Position numbers and translations under genes: made by a program. 64,000 nucleotides of DNA from Loripinus fragilis (Eukaryota; Mollusca; Bivalvia; Lucinida; Lucinidae). The notes below the pieces were generated by a model. That model worked only from the letters and a program-made list of their open reading frames with translations, ran no database searches and was not told the origin of the DNA. The stretch covers positions 95,953,824-96,017,823 of the forward strand of contig OZ026520.1 in assembly GCA_964019695.1 (NCBI GenBank), given 5' to 3'. This document shows, one piece after another, positions 57,060 through 64,000 of the stretch (position 1 is the first letter of the stretch; each line of letters opens with the position of its first letter).

Positions 57060-57215
57060 ATTTAGCTCAAAGTATGTTGGGGAAGAGAGAGCTGATTGCT
57101 TTGCTTAATTTGTCTTCCTGGTGTCTTGTGATGGTTGAGCGGCTCTTCCTCGCAGTGCCATGGGGTTGTCTGCAGTTTGTGATTGTGGTATTTCCTGATC
57201 ATACTCATTTACTAT
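57060..57215 (-). repeat. Interspersed repeat fragment, inverted
   Basis: The reverse complement shares GAGTATGATCAGGAAATACC, a GACAACCCC(A/G)TGGCAC block and CATCACAAGACACCAGGAAG with 61997-62140, and more weakly with 9062-9215. The ORFs on it are conserved only because the repeat is. Confidence 0.82.
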
Positions 57216-57351
57216 TTATGAGGCCATCTTTAAAATTCTGTTACTGTACCTGGTAGAGTTGGTATGGAGGAATGCTCGTTAGATTTGATTTTTTATTAGG
57301 GGAAGCTAGAAAAATTAAACCTGACCTGACACCCTTAGATATGTACAATGG

Positions 57352-59590
57352 ACTTAATTATACCCCCCGCAAACTTTGTTTGTGGTGGGTATTTATACCC
57401 CCTGCAAACTTTGTTTGTGGTGGGTATACTGTTTTCACGTTGTCTGTCTGTGCGTCTGTCCGTAACGTTTTGTTTCCTTAATTAATATCTTGAAGAGTCA
57501 TTGCTGGATTTTCATCAAACCTTGCAAACATGTTCATATATGCAAGTCAAATACTTTAAACAAAAAAAGTAAGGGTTAGGGGTCAATTCTATAAGAGTTT
57601 TTTCCCTTTGTAGTTCTAAATGGCTTTTTGTATAGGGTTTTATGCTTATGCTATTATAGTCCATACACGGGCCAATCAACTTCGACCACAGATTTTGATG
57701 GAGCAATTTGATACTTTGCCTATACAATGTAGACACTTTGAACATATGCATGAAGGAGTTTGGTTCAGAAAAAATTATTTATGACAAAATGACAGCTGTG
57801 AGAACTTAGACAATTTTTCCCTAATGAGGTTTTTGAATATGCATAGATGGTGCAATCATGGGCTGATCAACTCCTACCACAGCTTTTGATGGAACAATTT
57901 GATACTTTGCCTATACAATGTAGAGACATCGAACATATGCATGAAGGAATATGATTAAGAAATTTTTTTTGACAAAATGACAGCTGTGAGAACTTAGACA
58001 ATTTTTCCCAATAAGGCTTTTGTATATGCATAGATGGTGCCCATGGGCCGATCAACTCCTACCACAGTTTTTGATGGAACAATTCGATACTTTGCCAATA
58101 CAATGTACAGACATTGAACATATGCATGAAGGAGTTTGGTTCAGAAAAAATAAATTTTGACAAACTGACAGCTGTGAGAACTTAGACAATTTTTCCCTAA
58201 TAGGGCTTTTGTATATGCATAGATGGTGCCTTCATTGGCCAATCAACTCCTATCACAGCTTTTGATGGAGCAATTTGATACTTTGCCTTTACAATGTAAA
58301 CACATTGAACATATGCATGAAGGGGTTTGGTTTAGAAAAAATAATTTTTGACAAAATCCGCGGGTATACTGTTTTCACGTTGTCCGTCCGTCCGTAATGT
58401 TTTGTTTTCTTAATATCTTGAAGAGTTATTGCTGGATTTTAGTCAAACCTTGCAAACATGTTCATATATGCGAGACAAATACTTAAGACAAAAAAGTAAG
58501 GGCTAGGGACCAATTCTATTAGAGTTACTTCCTTTTGTAGTTCTAAATGGGCTTTAATATAGGATTTTATGCATATGCTATTGTATTATAGGCCATACAC
58601 GGGCCAATCAACTCCTGCCACGCTTTTGATGGAACAATTTCATGCTTTTCCTATACAATGTAGACACATTGAACATATGCATGAAGGAGTTTGGTTTAGA
58701 AAAAAATAATTTTTGACAAAATGACAGCTGTGAGAACTTAAAACAATTTTTCCCTAATAAGGCTTTTGTATATGCAAAGATGGTGCCTTGTTGGGCCGAT
58801 CAACTCCTACCACAGCTTTTGATGGAGCAATTTGATACTTTGCCTATACAATGTAGACACATTGAACATATACATGAAGGAGTTTGGTTTAGAAGAATAA
58901 TTTTTGACAAAATGACAGCTGTGAGAACTTAAAACAATTTTTCCCTAATAAGGTGTTTGTAAATGTATAGATGGTGCCTTCATGGGCCGATCAACTCCTA
59001 CTACAGCTTTGGATGGAACAATTTGATACTTTGCTGATACAATGAAGATACATTGTAGACACATTGAACATATGCATGAAAGAGTTTGGTTCACAAAAAA
59101 TGATTTTGACAAAATGACAGCTGTGAGAACTTGGACAATTTTTCCCAAATAAGGCTTTTGTATATGCATAGATGGTGCCTTCATGGGACGATCAACTCCT
59201 AACACAGGTTTTAATGGAGCAGTTTGATACTTTGCCTAAACAATATAGACACATTGAACATATGCATGAAGGAGTCTAGCTGAAAAAATAATTTTTGACA
59301 AAATGACAGCTCTGAGAACTTAGACAATTATTCCCGTGCCTTTATGGGCGGATTAACTCCCACCACAGCTTTTGATGGAGCAATTTGATACTTTGCGGAT
59401 ACAATGTAGACACATTGAACATATGCATGCAGGAGTTTATAATTTATGTTTGCACAGATTCTACTGAAATCTTCTTTTCAAAACTAAGGTCTGCTGGTCT
59501 GAACTATAACTTGCCAAGTTTGTTCACTGACTCTTACTGTGCAGGGGTATCTAATAAGCATTTCTTGCTGTGAGAACTTGGACAATTTTT
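57352..59590 (+). mobile_element. ATACCCCC-GCAAACTTTG hairpin-first element with about 190-bp tandem core
   Basis: TATACCCCCCGCAAACTTTG with TTTGTGGTGGGTAT fold together and are duplicated; CACGTTGTCTGTCTGTGCGT follows. A second start lies at about 58360. The core has TTTTGATGGAGCAATTTGAT, ACATTGAACATATGCATGA and GACAGCTGTGAGAACTTAG in about nine units. It ends about 90 bp before an exon. Confidence 0.8.
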
Positions 59591-59678
59591 GCTTCAAACC
59601 AGACGAATGAATCCATTAGTATATACTATACAAAGGGCTAACATATTGATACGGCTATTCTTTATATTTTTGCTTCAG

Positions 59679-59766
59679 CAATTGTTTGTTTGATGGACCA
59701 GAATGATAAGCTTGTTCCCTACTCGAACCACAGGTTCAAGTTTGCAAAAGAACACAATTTACAGAG
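59679..59766 (+). CDS. FASTKD-family protein, exon between FAST and RAP segments
   Basis: An 88-bp exon with acceptor TTTTTGCTTCAG and donor CAGAG|GTAAGTTT, both strong. Phase in is one base (from 39725), phase out is two, both consistent. It reads TIVCLMDQNDKLVPYSNHRF, then KFAKEHNLQ. In FASTKD proteins the RAP-proximal linker has a short strand, a D/N-rich turn and 'P.PY', after which a variable loop leads into the RAP domain. The exon follows a 20-kb intron full of nested repeats, so correct splicing must skip that whole block. There are no stops in this frame. Confidence 0.78.
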
Positions 59767-59839
59767 GTAAGTTTTACTAGTGTTTCCATAAATTTCCAAG
59801 TCAATCAATAGATATTTGAGACGTGACGTGATTTCCATC

Positions 59840-60056
59840 AGTGTGGCATTTTGACAAGTGTAGACTCAAACGAGCCTGTGCAGCCTTCTTTTAAGTTTAG
59901 AAACTCCAAATGGTGTTCAGTCAGTAGCTTAACAATCATAGAATACTCAAGCCACTAGCAAAGACTCTGATCAGACTACGTGTATGCACAGGCTGATCTG
60001 AGGCTTTGCTGGTCGCACATATCACATTGTTGGAAGTCTCAAGCACTGGCTCATTT
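59840..60056. mobile_element. MITE, diverged copy of 45270-45509
   Basis: It shares TTTTGACAAGTGTAGACTC, AACTCCAAATGGTGTTCA, GATCAGACT and the end TGTTGGAAGTCTCAAGCAC with the copy at 45270. The left terminus is worn. Confidence 0.72.
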
Positions 60057-60268
60057 CTGGACAACACCCAGAATGGCACTCAAAACATAGTGTATAACTG
60101 ACCAATGCAACGACAACTTTGCATGTGGCATAGTCTCACAAACAAAATTGTACAGTCAAACCTGTCTTAAGCTGCCACTCAAAAAGACGACTAACATCAA
60201 GCATGTTGTAACTGATCAACTGCATAAATGTTGCAGAATTATGTGCTGTAATTCTAACTCTATTGATC

Positions 60269-60509
60269 AAATGGGCCTCGACGCGAGAAAACCTGTCTTC
60301 GGTGGTTTGCGAACAACAAAGGTGCAGACCAGCCTGCGCATCCGCGCAGTCTGATCAGCGCCTTTGTCATTCACTTATCAGAAAGTATCATATATAGACT
60401 TGCTACAAGTGAAATATCAACTTTCAATCTAGTCTCTGTAGCTGAGCAGGCGGGTTTGAGTCTCGCTTTGGCGGAAACCCCGAAGGCAGGTTTTCTCGCG
60501 ACGAGGCCC
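60269..60509. mobile_element. MITE, TGGGCCTCG ends, about 36-bp TIRs
   Basis: The left end TGGGCCTCGACGCGAGAAAA continues into CCTGTCTTCGG; the right end CCGAAGGCAGGTTTTCTCGC continues into GACGAGGCCCA. Internal GCGCATCCGCGCAGTCTGAT is self-complementary in part. It interrupts a partial MITE (AAACCTGTCTTAAGCTGCCA) starting near 60157. Confidence 0.87.
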
Positions 60510-60734
60510 AAATGATGTAGAAATGGTAAATGTTTTCCGTTAACTTTCTGATCACCCCTCGTATAAGGTCTAAAATGAATTTTGAAAAAACAGTTTGTAT
60601 GCCATTTCCTACCTACCTGCTCAACTCCCTGCCAAGCTATTTTACCACTACCCAAAAAAATCTGTGGACCCGAATGAGATTTTCTTTACTTTTCATGTCC
60701 CTCTATTTACCAAAATGCTATTTTCATTGATATT

Positions 60735-61960
60735 TTTGTGTCGCCTGAGAAGCAAGATCATGACTCTGGCCGTGGTGTCATACTTTCGTTTCCGATCGGT
60801 AATTCTTGAAGGGATGCATCAATTTCATTTAAACTTTACAGAAGGATCAATCATCATTAAATACAGGTCAAGTCAAAAAGGGGGTAATCTGCAAAATTTT
60901 GACTGAGTTATGGCCCTTTTTTTTACTTAGATTTTGGCTAAATTGTCAATTTGTGGTGTCCCATCAATAACTTTTGAAGGGATGATACAATTTATACAGA
61001 AGGGTAAAGCATCATAAAATACAGGTCAAGTTCTAATTTGGAGGTCATTTGCAAACTTTTGACAGAGCTATGGCCCTTTTCTTTATTTAGGCTTAGGCTA
61101 ATGCTAAAGCATCTTCGCAAGCCAAGGGTACTAACTCCACTTCATTCCTTACGCACGTAAGGAACGAAGTGGAGTTAGTACCCTTGGCTTGCGAAGATGA
61201 TGCAAAAGCTATATTGGCTTTTATGTGGGGAATTAACTTCACGTATCTGACAACATCTCACTATAGGCCATGACTACCCAGTGCATGTAGATAAGCATGA
61301 CATAGTGATTAAAATTTTACCCCACCCCCTGACCCCTTAGTTGGGGTCAAAGGTCAAATGTTTAAATTTCACAGTAACTCATTAAGCTGTTAATATTTTT
61401 TGCTGAAATTTCGCATACAGACAGAGGTACAATAAATATGAAACACATCAAACCTGATTTGATAGAAGGCCTGTGTCTCACCCCCTCGGTGGAGTTAGGA
61501 GGTTGGAGCAAAAGGTCAAAATTCAACTTTTTCATAAACGGTCATGTTGCATATCAAATTAAAGGGAATCACGAATGCAGCAGCATGGTAGCAAATATTT
61601 TGCTTGCAGAGCCCACCCATCCTCCAGACCCTTTGATTGGGGTCAAAAGGTCAAAATTCAACTCTTTCAGAACATAGTCATTTTGTATATCAAATTAAAG
61701 AGAATCAAGAATGCAGCAAGATGGTAGCAAATATTTTGCCTGCAAACCCCACCTACCCCCCTGACCCTTGGGTTGGGGTCAAAAGGTCAAAATTCAACTT
61801 TTTCAGAAAAATGTCATGTTGCATATCAAATTAAAGGGAATCACAAATGCAGTAACATGGTCGTAAATATTTTGCCTGCAGATGGCCCCCACCCCTGGCA
61901 CTAGGGTTGGGGTCAAAAGGTCAAAATTCCCTTTGATGATGGTCTAACATTGAATCCTGG
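60735..61960 (+). mobile_element. GTGTCGCCTGA-family element, copy 2, with tandem core
   Basis: Starts GTGTCGCCTGAGAAGCAAGA; matches the copy at 39816-41062 through TTTCCGATCGGTAATTCTTG and GAGTTATGGCCCTTTT. From 61490 a core of about 120 bp (GTCATGTTGCATATCAAATT, GTAGCAAATATTTTGC, GGGGTCAAAAGGTCAAAATT) repeats four times and is related to the core at 6420-6740. A palindrome is inserted at 61110-61199. Confidence 0.75.
61110..61199. repeat. Near-perfect 90-bp palindrome
   Basis: The left arm 61110-61153 and the right arm 61156-61199 are inverted copies with one mismatch in 44 bp; the loop is CA. The outer part is CATCTTCGCAAGCCAAGGGT. Flanks ATGCTAAAGC and ATGCAAAAGC look like a duplicated target with one change; the copy at 41040 has the uninterrupted sequence. 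Confidence 0.93.
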
Positions 61961-61996
61961 CTTAGCAGTTTTGTGATTTTTCAGGGGGTCAGGACC

Positions 61997-62340
61997 AGTA
62001 TTGCTAAGAATAGTAAGTGAGTATGATCAGGAAATACCACAATCACAAACTGCAGACAACCCCGTGGCACCGCGAGGTAGAGCCACTCAACCATCACGAG
62101 ACACCAGGAAGACAAATTAAGCAAAGCAATCAGCTCTCTCTTCCCCATCAAGATGATTGCAATACTAGAATGGACATAAAGTAACGTACAACTAAACATA
62201 GAACAATTACAGACTCCCACAATGGGAGTAACAATAAACAAAAGGTCAACAACAACAGAACCACCGCCTTAGAACGGACAGCAGCCTAAGCCACCGGGGG
62301 GCTTAAATGCAATTTACTGGTACCAAATTTTTGCCCTAGA
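61997..62340 (+). repeat. Interspersed repeat, longest copy of the GAGTATGATCAGGAAATACC family
   Basis: It begins AGTAAGTGAGTATGATCAGG and ends with CCACCGCCTTAGAACGG and GGGGGGCTTAAATGC. The plan parallels the 12842-13137 family (there AGTAAGGGTGCAAAGATCAG and TACCGCCTTGGAAC then GGAGGGCTTAAA, minus strand), so the two are probably subfamilies. Just before it, 61930-62000 is a fragment of the GGATCC-ended MITE. Confidence 0.75.
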
Positions 62341-62767
62341 TTCTGCTGTTGTTGAAGTACAAGAAATGTTCAGCTCGCATGGAGGCCATCTAACTAATTA
62401 AATGTATCATCATGGAAAAACACTCTAATCAAATTACTACACCATGATGAAACAAAGAAAAGGGCTCATGACTCACAGATAGTCAGAGATAAAGAAAACC
62501 TCAAGTTGAGCCACGGTGGGTCCAGCTACAGATAAACATCAGGCACCAACCCACCGATTAAAGCTTTACGTCAGAGCCGTCATAGAGTCTGAGGCCTGAC
62601 CCACCGTCGTGCAATTAAAGAGGAAACCATAGCTATAAACCGTGATTTTGTTTAAAACTAGGCATGCAGACTGTCGCATGATATCGAAGTTATATCCAAC
62701 CCTTATATAATGTTTAACTATCTTTTTTAATTGATCACTAAAATTAGGTTTTCCAACAATTCGAAGG
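62341..62767. other. No gene recognised
   Basis: The first 30 bp resemble 4800-4840. A 98-codon minus-strand ORF in this area overlaps the following SINE and is discounted. Confidence 0.4.
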
Positions 62768-62972
62768 GAGCGCAGTGGCTCAGTGGTAGAGTGCTTGACT
62801 CGAGACTGAAGGGTAGCAGGTTCGAGCCTCACCGGCGTCACTGCGTTGTGGTCCTTGAGCAAGACACATTTATCCTAGCTTAGTACTGGTTAAACCCAGG
62901 AAGAACCGTCCCGCATAACTGAAAGATTGTTGAGTGGACGTCAAGAATCAAATCAAACAAAAAACAACAACA
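62768..62972 (+). mobile_element. tRNA-derived SINE, second family, copy 2
   Basis: The head AGTGGCTCAGTGGTAGAGTG and the box B CAGGTTCGAGCCTC are well preserved. The body has GAGCAAGACACATTTATCCT and ACTGAAAGATTGTTGA, and the tail AATCAAATCAAAC matches 22023-22232. Confidence 0.88.
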
Positions 62973-63321
62973 ATTCGTTTGAATTTATAGACTAAATCAC
63001 CATAAAATATAGGTTCTGATATGCCTTGTTGCAGAAGAGTATTAACCCATTGTTGTATTTAACAATCAACTCTGAGTGTCCGTGGTAGAATTTAGAAAAT
63101 GCTTTTCCAATTTTATGATATCTATAACCTTGTTTTAATAATTTAGCAGTTAAAAATAAGTTTCTGTTGTTGAAGTCATCAACTTTAGAACACACTCTAG
63201 CAAAACGAATAAGCTGAGAAATATATACACCATAGGAACCCTATATTTTTGTGATTTTTCAGGGGGGAGGACCCCCTGCCCCCCCTCCTCTGGATCAGTG
63301 CATTGTCCTTTCTTGTTTCAG
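62973..63321. other. Intron sequence with MITE fragment next to the exon
   Basis: 63236-63300 carries GTGATTTTTCAGGGGG and CCCCCCTCCTCTGGATC, the right end of the GGATCC-ended MITE family, so the sequence 20 bp before the exon is transposon-derived. Nothing else recognised. Confidence 0.6.
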
Positions 63322-63427
63322 GGTCATTATAGACATCATCTTCAAGGGGCGATCTAGACATCGCACCAAAAAACACTATAAGCTCCAGAGGCAGCATTTA
63401 CAAAAACTGGGCTACAAGGTGATTGAA
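63322..63427 (+). CDS. FASTKD-family protein, RAP-domain exon
   Basis: A 106-bp exon with acceptor CTTTCTTGTTTCAG and donor ATTGAA|GTAAGTAC. It takes two bases from the previous exon to make Arg and leaves in phase 0. It reads RVIIDIIFKGRSRHRTKK, then HYKLQRQHLQKLGYKVIE. The second part fits the RAP domain pattern I know from FASTKD proteins and apicomplexan RAP proteins: a basic helix with 'K.R.L' then 'LGY.V', normally continuing 'VPY.EW'. The Pro-Tyr-Trp part would lie in the next exon, which is not in the window. RAP domains are thought to bind or process RNA. The basic run RSRHRTKKHYK is richer in Arg/Lys than usual. Confidence 0.78.
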
Positions 63428-63900
63428 GTAAGTACAGGCCCAGGCCTAGAGGTTATAAAACTTTTTTCATGCTCAACTGAGTACCAAATTTATCCTGCTC
63501 ATAAATGTTAAAATGCCAACAATTATTGGCATTTTAACATTTATAAGCATGATAAATACAACATCTGAGAGACTTAAAGCAAGAAACTTCTTCATTTGTC
63601 AGTATTTTAGTTTTTATGAGCAGTTGAAATTCATGCTCAGTTGAGATGAGCATGAAAAATCTTGAAAACCTCAGGCCTGAGCTACAAGTTGATTGAAGTA
63701 AGTACAGGCCTATAGGTTATAAAACTTCTTTCATGCTCAACTCAACTGAGCATGAAATGTTAATTGCTCATAAAAGGTAAAATGGTAAAAAATATTGATT
63801 TTTCTTGCTATAATACTCTCAGATGCTGTATATATCCTTCTAATAAGTGTTAAAATGTCAACAATTTATGACATTTTAACATTTATGAGCACATTTTGTC
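63428..63900. repeat. Two copies of the GAGGTTATAAAACTTT MITE and a duplicated exon end
   Basis: 63456-63672 and 63713-63900 share AGGTTATAAAACTT, CATGCTCAACT and TGAGCATGAAA with the MITE at 39470-39606. Between them 63678-63712 repeats the end of the RAP exon and its donor (GCTACAA, GTTGATTGAAGTAAGTACAG). AATGTCAACAATTTATGACATT near 63850 is a further small palindrome. Confidence 0.78.
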
Positions 63901-64000
63901 GGGCTTGATCTGGGTCCAAACTCTGCAAAAGTTATCAGCAGACAACGTTAGCAGGCAAAGAGTTGACATTGTGTAGACCAATGCTATTTTTCATAAAGTT

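Noticed and set aside
57074..57256. ORF (MLGKRELIALLNLSSW...) conserved at 61981-62241 on the other strand
   Set aside because: The similarity follows a non-coding interspersed repeat; a third copy at 9062-9215 breaks the frame, so coding is unlikely.

Overview
The window is nuclear DNA of an animal, most likely a bivalve mollusc. This is inferred from intron-split coding sequence with GT-AG borders, tRNA-derived SINEs, 5'-truncated LINEs, a DIRS-type retroelement, and many repeats built as a short hairpin, a CCGT-rich tract and a tandem core, a plan I associate with bivalve 'pearl'-like elements. No species can be named from the sequence alone. Nothing looks bacterial or viral: there are no operons, rRNA genes or CRISPR arrays.

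There is one recognisable host gene, on the + strand. It is the 3' part of a FASTKD-family (FAST kinase domain-containing, mitochondrial RNA-biology) gene. Four exons are supported, at 34774-34932, 39633-39725, 59679-59766 and 63322-63427. Their splice phases join without a break, and together they carry a FAST_2-like segment, the linker before the RAP domain, and a RAP-like segment. A weaker upstream exon lies at 24515-24561. The 5' exons and the last exon are not seen.

Layout: 1-3407 is a 225-bp satellite; 3408-4778 is a 46-bp minisatellite ending in (TG)n; 4934-8920 holds two TTAA-flanked MITEs, the second carrying two nested elements; 9-34 kb holds SINEs, hairpins, a 3.1-kb foldback element, microsatellites, and two inverted copies of a GCGAATAT-rich repeat about 20 kb apart. 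Between the first two firm exons (34.9-39.6 kb) a decayed DIRS element interrupts a minisatellite that copies the exon end.

The 20-kb intron from 39.7 to 59.7 kb is almost entirely nested repeats. Hairpin-first elements sit inside one another. One of them contains a 6.1-kb hAT-like element, which contains a 918-bp element with perfect 83-bp inverted repeats starting CACAGTG, and a palindrome with a LINE inserted in one arm. The rest of the window (59.8-64 kb) holds MITEs, SINEs and further copies of the same families around the RAP exon.

The intact-looking proteins other than the FASTKD exons belong to mobile elements: a LINE reverse transcriptase (46292-47974, minus), a decayed second LINE (48816-50336) and the DIRS gag/RT (35213-37340, minus). 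All calls are from reading the sequence by eye; no alignment or database search was run.
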